From Ohtaekwangia koreensis (GTDB taxonomy: Bacteria > Bacteroidota > Bacteroidia > Cytophagales > Cyclobacteriaceae): 64,000 nucleotides of DNA. The notes under the pieces were generated by a model. The model saw nothing but the letters and a program-made list of their open reading frames with translations. It did not search any database and was not told where the DNA came from. The translations under genes and the position numbers were made by a program. Below are positions 1 to 8,496 of the stretch, in pieces. The stretch covers positions 744,001 through 808,000 of the forward strand of contig NZ_FUZU01000004.1 in NCBI RefSeq assembly GCF_900167975.1, read 5' to 3'. Within the stretch, counting starts at the first letter, position 1. Each line of letters starts with the position of its first letter.

Positions 1-1065
1 ATTATTCGTTGCTACAATACCAGATTGTAAAAAGCGCTGTAAATTATCTTTACCACGGGCAACCCAGGGAGTAGGTTTTATATTGCCGGTATAGGTTGTT
101 CCATCTGCAAAAGTTGTAGTGTACTCGGTTTCCGGAGTATACTCGCCATCATACTGAGGTATTAACTGTCCTTCGAATTTTGGTCCCCAGATATCATAGT
201 CAGAATCATTTTTACCTCCGCCTTTACCATTGCCAAATGCATATTTACCATGGTCGCCAGGGCCATATTCACTTTGCACTTTTGGTATTGTAAGGAAACC
301 ATTTTCTACCATCGTAGAGGAGTTGAACTCTACGGAGAAGCCACGCTTATCCTTTGAACCACGCTTGGTAGTAATTTGAATAGCACCATAAATTCCACGC
401 GAACCATATAGCGCAGAAGCTGCAGGGCCTTTCAACACGGTATAATTTTCAATATCATCTGCGCTGATGTTCCAGGTATCAGATTGTATCGGTACACCGT
501 CTACTACAAACAAAGGTTTCTTACCCCGCAGGTAAAGTTGTGGTGCACCTAAAAGTTCTGCTGAGGGAGCTACTGTTAAACCCGCTACTTTTCCTACCAA
601 CGAATTTATAGGGTTAGGCTCCCTTGCTTTAACAAGGTCAGAACCTTTTACGTCCTGTACAGCGTACCCTACCTTTGCTTTGTCCTTTTCAATACCCAGT
701 GCTGTTACCACTACTTCCGATAACTGTGTAGCATCGGTAGCCAACGCTACATCAACGGATGATCTGCCGGCCAACGGTACTTCTTGCGAAATATACCCTA
801 CAAATGAAAACACAAGGGTTGCATCAGTAGAAGGGACAGCGACAGAATACCGGCCTTCGGCATCTGAGATTGTTCCTGCGGATGTTCCTTTTACAAGAAT
901 GTTTACTCCGGGCAGTGGTGAAGAATCTTCACCAGAAGTTATGCGCCCGGACACCGAAGTTTGTGCGTAAGCACAAACGGCAAAAAGCCATGCTGCCAAC
1001 GCGAGCAGTACACGGCCAGATCTTTTTCCTAAAGAAACAGAATTCTTTAGTAGAGATTTGTTCAT
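1..1065 (-). CDS. SusC/RagA-type TonB-dependent receptor, N-terminal part (runs off the window)
   Basis: The reading frame is open from the window edge to an ATG at 1065, giving 355 codons; the beta-barrel is missing because it lies before base 1. An N-terminal signal peptide ends near AYAQ. A carboxypeptidase-regulatory-like domain follows (SGRITSGEDSSPLPGVNI), then the SusC motif LSEVVVTALG and a plug domain with KGPAASALYGSRG. Proteins of this family are outer-membrane channels that import oligomeric nutrients with a SusD lipoprotein, powered by TonB. There is no STN signalling domain, unlike the two SusC proteins later in the window, so no sigma/FecR partner is expected. The substrate cannot be inferred from this fragment. 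It is divergent from the XRE regulator at 1404. Confidence 0.93.
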   Translation of the reverse strand, partial: MNKSLLKNSVSLGKRSGRVLLALAAWLFAVCAYAQTSVSGRITSGEDSSPLPGVNILVKGTSAGTISDAEGRYSVAVPSTDATLVFSFVGYISQEVPLAGRSSVDVALATDATQLSEVVVTALGIEKDKAKVGYAVQDVKGSDLVKAREPNPINSLVGKVAGLTVAPSAELLGAPQLYLRGKKPLFVVDGVPIQSDTWNISADDIENYTVLKGPAASALYGSRGIYGAIQITTKRGSKDKRGFSVEFNSSTMVENGFLTIPKVQSEYGPGDHGKYAFGNGKGGGKNDSDYDIWGPKFEGQLIPQYDGEYTPETEYTTTFADGTTYTGNIKPTPWVARGKDNLQRFLQSGIVATNN

Positions 1066-1373
1066 AGATGAAAGGGTTAGGGTTGTTGATACACAGCAAG
1101 CACGGTCGTTATACTATACTTTTATATATAGTAATAAGTATATAGACCTGGCTTAATTCGAATCAAAGGTTGGCATTAGAATTAAAGTAGCGTTTAGAGG
1201 AACGTTACGTATGAATTAAACTTTGCATGAGCAGATGAATCTTCTATTAACGATTTTACTATTGACAAAGAAGAAACACCGAAACAAACCGATGAAAACC
1301 ATTTATAGACGTAACATTGGTATAACAAGGCCAAACAGCGATTTTAGTACACTTATCTGTACGCTGCTATTTT
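1066..1373. other. Intergenic region between susC fragment and XRE-cupin gene
   Basis: This AT-rich gap of about 310 bp carries the divergent promoters of the SusC fragment and the XRE regulator. It contains a TATA-rich run near 1115-1145 and a single TACGTA near 1206. No convincing gene was seen; the short reading frame at 1223-1417 looks spurious because it overlaps the regulator palindrome and start and has no recognisable features. Confidence 0.5.
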
Positions 1374-1398
1374 TTATGTTTACAATCAGTAAACATAA
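1374..1398. promoter_or_regulatory. Perfect inverted repeat before the XRE-cupin gene (probable operator)
   Basis: The arms are TTATGTTTAC and GTAAACATAA, 10 bp each and perfectly complementary, separated by AATCA. The repeat ends 5 bp before the ATG at 1404. Position and dyad symmetry fit an autoregulatory operator for a dimeric HTH protein; this is inference. Confidence 0.6.
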
Positions 1399-1403
1399 CA
1401 GTA

Positions 1404-1979
1404 ATGGTCGACAATGAAGTTGTATCGCGCATCGCGCAAAAAATAAGAGCTACACGGCTCGAAAAAAATCTCACTATACAACAGTTGGCCACACGCTCCA
1501 ACGTCAGTAAAGGACTCTTGTCTAAAGTGGAGAACTCACGCACAATCCCATCGCTTCCGGTTTTTGTCAGCATCATCCAATCACTGGATATATCCTTGAA
1601 AGAATTCTTTCACGACATGGTATTGACCAATGGTAAAGATTATTTGCTGGTAAAGAAAGATGACTGTACTCCACTGGAACGCGAAGGGAGGTCAGGCTTT
1701 CACTATCAATTTATACTCTCGCAGAACATAACAAACTGTAGCATGGATGCCGTACTCCTCACACTTGAGCCAGGCGCAAAGGGAAAACCAACCACTACTG
1801 ATGGGTATGAATTCAAATATATACTCAGCGGAAGCTGTGAATACCAGATTAATAATGAAGTGATCTTACTGGAAGAAGGCGACTCGATCTATTTCGATGC
1901 TTCTATTCCACATGTACCCCTAAATCACTCCAGGAAGAAAGTAATCATGCTGGTGATTTACTTTATTCTGGCAAAATAA
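1404..1979 (+). CDS. XRE-family transcriptional regulator with C-terminal cupin domain
   Basis: The protein has 191 residues. Residues about 7-65 form an HTH_3 domain (KNLTIQQLATRSNVSKGLLSKVENSRTIPS), and residues about 110-190 form a double-stranded beta-helix cupin (LEPGAKGK, YILSGSCEYQI, LEEGDSIYFDASIPH). In this family the cupin senses a small molecule and controls DNA binding, often for catabolism of amines, polyamines or phosphonates. It lies beside aminophosphonate-type genes on both strands and is therefore the likely local regulator. A perfect palindrome abuts its start, suggesting autoregulation. The effector is unknown. Confidence 0.9.
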   Translation: MVDNEVVSRIAQKIRATRLEKNLTIQQLATRSNVSKGLLSKVENSRTIPSLPVFVSIIQSLDISLKEFFHDMVLTNGKDYLLVKKDDCTPLEREGRSGFHYQFILSQNITNCSMDAVLLTLEPGAKGKPTTTDGYEFKYILSGSCEYQINNEVILLEEGDSIYFDASIPHVPLNHSRKKVIMLVIYFILAK

Positions 1980-2005
1980 ATATAGTATATGTAAAAAATT
2001 GAATA

Positions 2006-3130
2006 CTATAAGCGATCCATTAACTCTTCCGCAAGGCCAAAGCTTAAAGACATTCCAGCACCACCGAGTCCATTCACGATGGTAACGTTGGGTTCGGGTT
2101 CGATCACAAGACTTATATTGCCTTGCACTTTCGGATATATACCATGCCAGCGTTCGGTGATCCTGAAATCACCCAGGTCAACAAATGACCGGAGGTAGTC
2201 AACAATAACGTCATTGACATGCTCGGAATCAAAAGGCTCTACCGTGCGGCTATAGTGATGTGAGTCACCGATAATCAGCTCGCCTGCTTCATTTTGCGCG
2301 AGCAACACATGTACTCCATGTTTTTTAAAATCTTCGGATTGCTGGTCGTAGCGTTCATCAAGCTTTGCAAGAGACGAACATTCCGCAAAGGCCGCATAAT
2401 GTCGTAGAGTAAGCCCTGCACACAACGTAGGGCCTATGCTCACTGGCTTGGCAGTAACTGCCTTCATCATTTGGAGCTTGCATTTTGTTACCGGCTGCTG
2501 ATCGAATATTTCCGGGTATAGCGTTTCGAAGTCAGCACCGCTGCATACAAAAACCTTATCGGCACGCCAGCTTTCACGCGCAGTCTTTATATGTGGCACT
2601 GCTATCTCCGTTACAACGTGTCCGAATTTCAAAATCAATCCATACTTCTCCTGCAACCACAACGGAATTTTTCGAATAGCTTCACGTGCATATACAGTTC
2701 CCTCGGTATCACTCCATAAACCGCCATACAGATTTTTCGCGCGCACTACAGGCGACCGCTCTATAACTTGTGATGCATTCAGCAAACTACATTGATACGC
2801 TGCATCTTTATAGAGTTCCATAAATTCATTCAGCACATTCCACTCATCTTCATGATAGGCAACGTGAAGTGAACCATTTGTTTTGATCCAAAAGCCTGCC
2901 TGTGCCGCCACCTCTTGCCAATGCTGCCGTGCACGCAATGCACGGTTCAAACCAACACCCGGCTCCTGTCCGATCGGCCATACCAACCCAAAGTTTCGTA
3001 CCGAGGCGCCCACCGCGAACTGCTCGCGTTCAAACAACACAACTCTATATCCTTTACGAAGCGCCATGTACGCATGTGCCAATCCTACGATACCGGCACC
3101 AACAATGGCGATGTCTGCTGAACGATCCAT
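2006..3130 (-). CDS. TIGR03364-like FAD-dependent oxidoreductase (probable aminophosphonate oxidase)
   Basis: The 374-residue protein is a DAO-type flavoenzyme. The dinucleotide fold is at residues 6-36 (IVGAGIVGLAHAYMALRKG, then E), an early conserved segment GASVRNFGLVWP is present, and the C-terminal FAD motif is NGLGGAGMSLSFGLAEEL. The family is related to glycine and sarcosine oxidases. The TIGR03364 branch is known for its association with phosphonatase-like HAD hydrolases and is proposed to deaminate 2-amino-ethylphosphonates oxidatively to the aldehyde. Such a hydrolase is indeed encoded at 8497. It is divergent from the PHP gene at 3293. Assignment to the branch is from memory of the family and its context, so the exact substrate is open. 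Confidence 0.85.
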   Translation of the reverse strand: MDRSADIAIVGAGIVGLAHAYMALRKGYRVVLFEREQFAVGASVRNFGLVWPIGQEPGVGLNRALRARQHWQEVAAQAGFWIKTNGSLHVAYHEDEWNVLNEFMELYKDAAYQCSLLNASQVIERSPVVRAKNLYGGLWSDTEGTVYAREAIRKIPLWLQEKYGLILKFGHVVTEIAVPHIKTARESWRADKVFVCSGADFETLYPEIFDQQPVTKCKLQMMKAVTAKPVSIGPTLCAGLTLRHYAAFAECSSLAKLDERYDQQSEDFKKHGVHVLLAQNEAGELIIGDSHHYSRTVEPFDSEHVNDVIVDYLRSFVDLGDFRITERWHGIYPKVQGNISLVIEPEPNVTIVNGLGGAGMSLSFGLAEELMDRL

Positions 3131-3141
3131 TCTGTATAATA

Positions 3142-3159
3142 TACTTTATAGTGAAAGTA
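3142..3159. promoter_or_regulatory. Short inverted repeat in the divergent gap between FAD oxidase and PHP genes
   Basis: The arms are TACTTT and AAAGTA with a 6-nt spacer, 11 bp upstream of the oxidase start. Six-base arms are short, so this could be chance in AT-rich DNA. Confidence 0.25.
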
Positions 3160-3292
3160 AATTTATTATCACATTCAAAGGTTGCCGTTTACATTGATTT
3201 AGACCGGCCCCGAAGTTTATCATTTTGTTAAGGTTGCGCTTTAATATTTTTCTTGCAACATTTAACTGTAAACTTCGAATCTAAACCTGTAT

Positions 3293-4141
3293 ATGTGGTC
3301 TAATTTTCATACTCACAATGCGTACTGTGATGGTAAAGGTGTTATACAGGACTATATCCGCAAAGCGGAAGAACTGGAGATGCTCAGCCTCGGCATCTCA
3401 TCGCATGCACCATTGCCGTTTGCCAATAAGTGGTGCATGAAGCCTGCAGACCTGAATGCATACTTGAACGAGTTGCGTGATCTCAAGAAAAAATCTCCGG
3501 TAGATCTATATACCAGCTTGGAGATTGATTTTATACCCGGAGTAATTTCTCCAAATGATTTTCGTGATAAGCTTGACTATACGGTTGGGTCCATTCATTT
3601 TGTAGAACAACTTCCGGATGGAACACGTTGGGAGATCGATGGCACACATGCATTCTTCCTGGAAGGCTATGAGAAGATCTTCAACAATAACATTCGTGAT
3701 ACGCTCACGCGATATTATGAACTGACACGAGAGATGGTTGCAACTGCCTGCCCTACCGTCGTGGGCCATCTCGATAAAATTAAGATCCAGAACGTTGATG
3801 GAAAACTATTCAGCGAAAGCGATGCCTGGTATCAACAGGAAGTAAAAAAGACCATTGATGCGATTGCCGCGAGCGGGGCCATCATCGAAGTAAACACGCG
3901 TGGCTTATATCAAAAGAAATCAGCAACTACATATCCCGGCCCCTGGATACTGGAATATATACTTCAAAAAGCTATACCCGTTACGTTGAGCAGCGATGCG
4001 CATCATCCTGATGACCTGGTCAATCAGTTTTCGGATACCGCCATGCTTCTCCAAAAAATCGGCTTTAAAACCTTAACTATTTTACATGAAGGCCACTGGC
4101 AACCTTTCCCCTACAACGAACATGGCATCATTGTCCGGTGA
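3293..4141 (+). CDS. PHP-domain phosphoesterase, histidinol-phosphatase (HisK/HisJ) type
   Basis: This 282-residue PHP protein has the expected metal-ligand motifs: FHTHNAYCDGKG at the N terminus, SHAP near residue 38, EIDF near 98, GSIHF near 115, GHLDK near 158 and LSSDAHHPDD near 235. It would be a cytosolic metal-dependent phosphatase. The family name is histidinol-phosphatase, but no his genes are near. It overlaps the next transporter gene by 20 bp and sits among aminophosphonate genes, so hydrolysis of a phosphonate-derived phosphate ester is an alternative. PHP-family phosphoesterases are known in other phosphonate pathways. Function here is inference. Confidence 0.85.
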   Translation: MWSNFHTHNAYCDGKGVIQDYIRKAEELEMLSLGISSHAPLPFANKWCMKPADLNAYLNELRDLKKKSPVDLYTSLEIDFIPGVISPNDFRDKLDYTVGSIHFVEQLPDGTRWEIDGTHAFFLEGYEKIFNNNIRDTLTRYYELTREMVATACPTVVGHLDKIKIQNVDGKLFSESDAWYQQEVKKTIDAIAASGAIIEVNTRGLYQKKSATTYPGPWILEYILQKAIPVTLSSDAHHPDDLVNQFSDTAMLLQKIGFKTLTILHEGHWQPFPYNEHGIIVR

Positions 4142-5426
4142 GCATCCTATAACCCAATGGCTCCGGCAAACCAACGCGTTCTGGTTTACGATCTATACTT
4201 CGCTGGCAGCGTTTTGCTTATATACCTGTGTCTATGCCTTTCGTAAAACATTTGCCGCGGCCTCTTTCGAGGGAATTTTTTACTGGGGAGTAAGTTATAA
4301 AGTATGGCTGGTAATTTTTCAAGTGGTAGGTTATGGGCTGTCGAAGTTTATAGGTATCAAAGTTATTTCAGAATTAAAAGCGCACTCGCGATCGGTGGGT
4401 ATCGTAATTCTTGTATCGGTAGCCGGTATATCCTGGTTTTTGTTTGCGCTTATACCTCCACCCTATAATATAATATTCCTGTTTACCAACGGCCTGCCCT
4501 TGGGCATGATCTGGGGCATGGTGTTCGGATATTTGGAAGGAAGGAGAATGACCGAAGTTCTGGGTGCTGCTCTGTCTGTAAGTTTTATTTTCTCTTCAGG
4601 ACTTTGCCGCTCTACCGGAGCTTATCTCATTCGCGATTGGACAGTATCAGAAACCTGGATGCCGTTTGTTGCCTGTTGCATCTATAGTGTTCCCTTGCTG
4701 ATCTTTTTATACTTACTCGATAAAGTGCCGCCACCGTCTGCGCTCGATGAGCAGCTGCGAACGCGAAGACAACCGATGGATCTTGCTGAACGCAAAAAAT
4801 TCATCCGTACATTTTTGCCTGGAATAATTCTGTTTGTATGCTGCTATATGTTGCTCACCATCTTTCGCGATTTCCGCGATAACTTTTCAGCAGAAGTATG
4901 GAAGACACTGGGCCATGGAAACTCTCCCGAGATCTTTACAACAACCGAGGTACCGGTTTCCATTGCCGTGTTGATGATCATGGGAAGCATCATGATCATC
5001 AAAAACAATAAACTCGCACTGATGATCAACCATGTAATCATTGCACTCGGTATGGTATTGATCGGAATCAGCACACTTCTTTTTGAGCAGCATGTGATTG
5101 GTCCTACGACCTGGATGATCTTGATTGGTCTTGGACTTTACATGGGATACGTTCCTTTCAACAGCATCTTCTTCGACCGCCTGATCGCGGCCTTTCAATA
5201 TATAGGCACTGTAGGCTTCATTATGTATGTGGCGGATTCCTTCGGCTACCTGGGCAGTGTGAGTATTCTGCTTTTCAAGGAATTCGGTTACGCGAAGCTA
5301 AGCTGGGTGGAAGTGTTCATTACATCGGGGTATATTATTTCCGTTGCCGGCACACTGCTCATATGCGGTTCCATGCTTTACTTCCACAATAAGCACAAAC
5401 GATGGAAGAAAGAAGAAATAAGTTAG
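4122..5426 (+). CDS. DUF5690 family MFS-like transporter
   Basis: This is a polytopic membrane protein of about 434 residues with roughly 12 hydrophobic segments. It begins with the typical QTNAFWFTIYTSLAAFCLYT and contains YAFRKTFAAASFEG and GMIWGMVFGYLEGRR. The ATG at 4122 (MASLSGEH) is preferred to the one at 4086 because it gives a short 20-bp overlap with the PHP gene and an ordinary N terminus; the two genes are probably translationally coupled. DUF5690 proteins are found mainly in Bacteroidota. The neighbours suggest import of an organophosphorus compound, but the substrate is unknown. Confidence 0.85.
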   Translation: MASLSGEHPITQWLRQTNAFWFTIYTSLAAFCLYTCVYAFRKTFAAASFEGIFYWGVSYKVWLVIFQVVGYGLSKFIGIKVISELKAHSRSVGIVILVSVAGISWFLFALIPPPYNIIFLFTNGLPLGMIWGMVFGYLEGRRMTEVLGAALSVSFIFSSGLCRSTGAYLIRDWTVSETWMPFVACCIYSVPLLIFLYLLDKVPPPSALDEQLRTRRQPMDLAERKKFIRTFLPGIILFVCCYMLLTIFRDFRDNFSAEVWKTLGHGNSPEIFTTTEVPVSIAVLMIMGSIMIIKNNKLALMINHVIIALGMVLIGISTLLFEQHVIGPTTWMILIGLGLYMGYVPFNSIFFDRLIAAFQYIGTVGFIMYVADSFGYLGSVSILLFKEFGYAKLSWVEVFITSGYIISVAGTLLICGSMLYFHNKHKRWKKEEIS

Positions 5427-5479
5427 GCCGTCTTTTCACAAATCAATTTCCTTTAAAAAATTTTCATTTGTGCCCGGCC
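5426..5479. repeat. Imperfect two-part inverted repeat between DUF5690 gene and sensor gene
   Basis: Outer arms are GGCCG at 5426-5430 and CGGCC at 5475-5479; inner arms are CACAAAT at 5437-5443 and ATTTGTG at 5466-5472. It could fold into a long interrupted hairpin in the gap before the sensor gene. There is no clear T-tract, so termination is uncertain. Confidence 0.35.
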
Positions 5480-5524
5480 ACAACTATAAATTTCGTATTT
5501 TGAGGGGTAAATTATACTCTTGAA

Positions 5525-7804
5525 ATGGCTATCTTTCTAAAGAAACGACAGTTCCAGTTAAAATCATTGTCGCTATTCTTAATACCCGTTTTCCTACTCC
5601 TTGTATTGCTCTGCTACCTTGCTGCGCGAAGTCCCGAGAAACTGGCGAGTGAACGGTTCCCTGCCGTCACTATTTTCTTGGCACTCCTTGTACTATATGT
5701 TATACTGCTGATTCCCTTTACTAAAAAAACACGAACACGAATTCTGACGATCGGAACTTCCATCGCTGATCTTGCCGCTGGTAAATTTAATAACACCGTT
5801 ACCGTCAAGGAACAGGACGAGATCGCAGACATTGCCTTGGGTATAAATACATTGAAAGATGACCTGATGCGTAAAACCGAATTTGCTGAAGAGATCAGGA
5901 AAGGAAATCTCGATGCTGCTTACAAACCAAACAATGCTGATGACTTGCTGGGACATTCCTTATTGAAGTTGAAGGAAAATCTACTGGTAGTAAAAGAAGA
6001 GGATCAAAAAAGAAACTGGACTACCGATGGTCTTGCAAAATTTGTAGAAGTACTTCGCTCCAACAAAAATATAGATGCTCTGGCGCATGACATCACGAAA
6101 AGTCTTGTCAATCTACTGAACGCAAACCAAGGCGCAATCTTTATACTTAACGATGATCATTCTCACGATAAACACCTGGAGATGCTGGCGTGCTATGCTT
6201 TCAACCGCACCAAGCACCTCACCAAAAAGGTAGCGATCGGTGAAGGTCTTATCGGCCAAACGTTTCTGGAAAAAGAGACCCTATATTTAAAAGAAGTACC
6301 CGAAGATTTTGTGCGCATCACATCCGGTTTAGGGGAAGCTAATCCAAAAAATCTTCTCATCACTCCGTTAAAAGTAAATGAAGATGTAGTAGGTATAGTA
6401 GAACTGGCGTCATTCAAACCCTTTCAGGAACATGAAATAGCTTTCGTTGAAAAGATCGGAGAAAATATAGCACACACCATTCTTTCCTTTCGCACAAATG
6501 AAAACACAAAGCGCCTTCTCGATGAATCACATCAGCAGGCAGAAAACATGCGCGCGCAGGAAGAGGAACTGCGCCAAAACCAGGAAGAGTTACAAGCTAC
6601 ACAAGAAGAGATCAGTCGTAAGTATAATGCACTGTTCAAGCAATTAGCCGAGTTGAACTATCAATCTAAATTCGATCAGCTCAAATCGATCAACTCTACG
6701 AAGAAGCGAAACATCGAGTATTACTTCGATATCATCCGCAACCAGATCCGAACCTTCGCAGAAAATAAAATGGTAGTTTCTGCAGTCAATGATTTCAAAA
6801 AAGCATTTGCCAAAATTCATGAAGGTATATCGGATGAAAAGTTGGCGACCATCAAAGACAGCCTGAGGGAATACTATGCTAATGAATTTATACCACGCAT
6901 TAAAGACAACACCGATCAGTTGGAACGCGTCGAGCACTATTTCCCCGAGGAAATACGAGCGGACGTTTTGCAATACTTATATATCTCCAACAACCCGCAT
7001 CCTACAGGACAAAAATCGCTTTTGAACAGATCTGAGGACGAGAGTGAGTATAGCAAAGTACATGCACATTATCACCCGGTAATGCGAAGTTTTCTGGAGA
7101 AATTCGGATATTATGATATATTCCTGATCGACCACATTACGGGCGAAATGGTATATAGTGTATTTAAGGAAATTGATTTTGCAACAAGTCTTTTAACAGG
7201 TTTATACAGCAAGACGAATTTCGGTCGCGTTGTAAAAGAAGCGATTGAAAGCACTGACAAGAACTTTGTGAAGCTTGCTGATTTTGAACCTTATGACCCC
7301 TCTTATCATACACCTGCTTCATTTATAGCCTGCCCTATATATGACGGAGATGAGAAGGCGGGTATACTTGTATTCCAGATGCCAATCAACAAGATCAACC
7401 AGATACTGACAGGCGATGCTAACTGGCACGATGACGGACTTGGCGAAAGCGGCGAAACGCTCATGATTGGAAGCGATTACAAACTCCGCTCAATTGCCCG
7501 TGAGTTGATGGAGAATAAAAAAAGATACTTATCCGGATTGAAGAAGATTGGCTATAGCGATTCGATTACTCTGCAGATCGACAAAATGAATACCAGCATT
7601 TTGCTTGAGACAATCAAGCTCACTTCCGTGGATAAGGCATTGCAAGGAGAGACAGGCACACAGATAGAAAAAAATAAGCACAACATTGAAATGCTCAATG
7701 CCTTCGCGCCACTCAATATACCGGATGTTCATTGGATCATCTTGTCGACCATGAAGGAAGAAGAAGCTTCCATGCGTATAAATGATTTGCGGAAAGGTGC
7801 TTAG
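5525..7804 (+). CDS. Membrane-anchored HAMP-GAF-coiled-coil-Cache-like sensor without a recognisable output domain
   Basis: The protein has 759 residues. Two close transmembrane helices lie at about 13-33 and 45-66, so almost no periplasmic loop exists. A HAMP-like segment follows (about 70-150), then a GAF domain at about 170-325 (ATIFIL-type core, IGEGLIGQTFLEKETLYLKEVP, NLLITPLKVNEDVVGIVEL). A coiled coil with repeated EEELRQNQEELQATQEE is at about 335-375. The C-terminal half resembles Cache-type sensors (HPVMRSFLEKFGYYDIFLID, FIACPIYDGDEKAGILVFQM). No histidine-kinase, cyclase, GGDEF or MCP signalling domain was seen. The gene is 98 bp downstream of the DUF5690 gene. Its partner and ligand are unknown. 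Confidence 0.75.
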   Translation: MAIFLKKRQFQLKSLSLFLIPVFLLLVLLCYLAARSPEKLASERFPAVTIFLALLVLYVILLIPFTKKTRTRILTIGTSIADLAAGKFNNTVTVKEQDEIADIALGINTLKDDLMRKTEFAEEIRKGNLDAAYKPNNADDLLGHSLLKLKENLLVVKEEDQKRNWTTDGLAKFVEVLRSNKNIDALAHDITKSLVNLLNANQGAIFILNDDHSHDKHLEMLACYAFNRTKHLTKKVAIGEGLIGQTFLEKETLYLKEVPEDFVRITSGLGEANPKNLLITPLKVNEDVVGIVELASFKPFQEHEIAFVEKIGENIAHTILSFRTNENTKRLLDESHQQAENMRAQEEELRQNQEELQATQEEISRKYNALFKQLAELNYQSKFDQLKSINSTKKRNIEYYFDIIRNQIRTFAENKMVVSAVNDFKKAFAKIHEGISDEKLATIKDSLREYYANEFIPRIKDNTDQLERVEHYFPEEIRADVLQYLYISNNPHPTGQKSLLNRSEDESEYSKVHAHYHPVMRSFLEKFGYYDIFLIDHITGEMVYSVFKEIDFATSLLTGLYSKTNFGRVVKEAIESTDKNFVKLADFEPYDPSYHTPASFIACPIYDGDEKAGILVFQMPINKINQILTGDANWHDDGLGESGETLMIGSDYKLRSIARELMENKKRYLSGLKKIGYSDSITLQIDKMNTSILLETIKLTSVDKALQGETGTQIEKNKHNIEMLNAFAPLNIPDVHWIILSTMKEEEASMRINDLRKGA

Positions 7805-7841
7805 TCTATCAACACAGCGAATATAAATATATATTGTAATT

Positions 7842-7868
7842 ACGCTGATCTGTACTTCCGATCAGCGT
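7842..7868. terminator. Hairpin between convergent genes
   Basis: Perfect 9-bp arms ACGCTGATC and GATCAGCGT surround a 9-nt loop and overlap the stop codon of the minus-strand gene at 7862. No U-tract follows on either strand, so it may be a weak or Rho-assisted end for both genes. Confidence 0.4.
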
Positions 7869-8446
7869 GTTGCCACGATAGCATCACTTTGCACCAATCC
7901 GTTATAATACCGAATGATTTCAATAGCATGAGAAGGCTCCTGTGGACTAAGGCTCTTCTCCATCACGAACATCGAAAGCGAAACACCACCTTCCTTTAAT
8001 AATGCGGGATATACTTTACTACGAAATGTTTTCAACGAAAGCAGGTTATCCTCCATGTATATATAATACAGAAAATCATCCGCATCAGACAGAACCGGAG
8101 ATACATTATGTTTCTGCCTTCGGAGTATATCTATAGTACCATTCAGCACTACTTCATATAACCGGTGTCTTCCCCATGCTTCGCTTTCCCGGAGTGATAC
8201 ATACTTTCGGTTAATATTGTCCTTTACATCAAAAAATTGAAAGGACTGAATTCTATGAGCTGGGTATACATGTATATGATCGCTTGAGCGAAAAAGAATT
8301 ATATCATGCGCGGCTTCCACTGCTATAGCGCCCACCAATACTTGCTGTGTTTGGAGTACCAGCGCTCCTTCGTGCCAGGTATATTCCTGCGCTGCGAGTT
8401 TACAAATAGTAAACGAAAGCAAAAGAAAACATATACCTCTTTTCAC
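7862..8446 (-). CDS. Small secreted or periplasmic protein of unknown function
   Basis: The 194-residue protein starts with a signal peptide (MKRGICFLLLSFTICKLAAQ) read from a GTG codon. The rest is a predicted beta-rich domain with the segments YTWHEGALVLQTQQVLVGAI, IHVYPAHRIQSFQFFD and YVSLRE, resembling the many Bacteroidota exported proteins that lack a named family. No catalytic motif was recognised. The stop lies in a hairpin shared with the convergent sensor gene. Function cannot be assigned. Confidence 0.7.
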   Translation of the reverse strand: MKRGICFLLLSFTICKLAAQEYTWHEGALVLQTQQVLVGAIAVEAAHDIILFRSSDHIHVYPAHRIQSFQFFDVKDNINRKYVSLRESEAWGRHRLYEVVLNGTIDILRRQKHNVSPVLSDADDFLYYIYMEDNLLSLKTFRSKVYPALLKEGGVSLSMFVMEKSLSPQEPSHAIEIIRYYNGLVQSDAIVATR

Positions 8447-8496
8447 CTCATGTTAAAATTTGATTAACATGAAGTTAACGTTTCGTTAATACAACA

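Noticed and set aside
1223-1417. Short plus-strand frame before the XRE gene
   Set aside because: It overlaps the operator palindrome and the start of the regulator and has no conserved features.
3268-3273. GTAAAC half-site upstream of the PHP gene, resembling the XRE operator arm
   Set aside because: Six matching bases without the second arm are expected by chance in AT-rich DNA.
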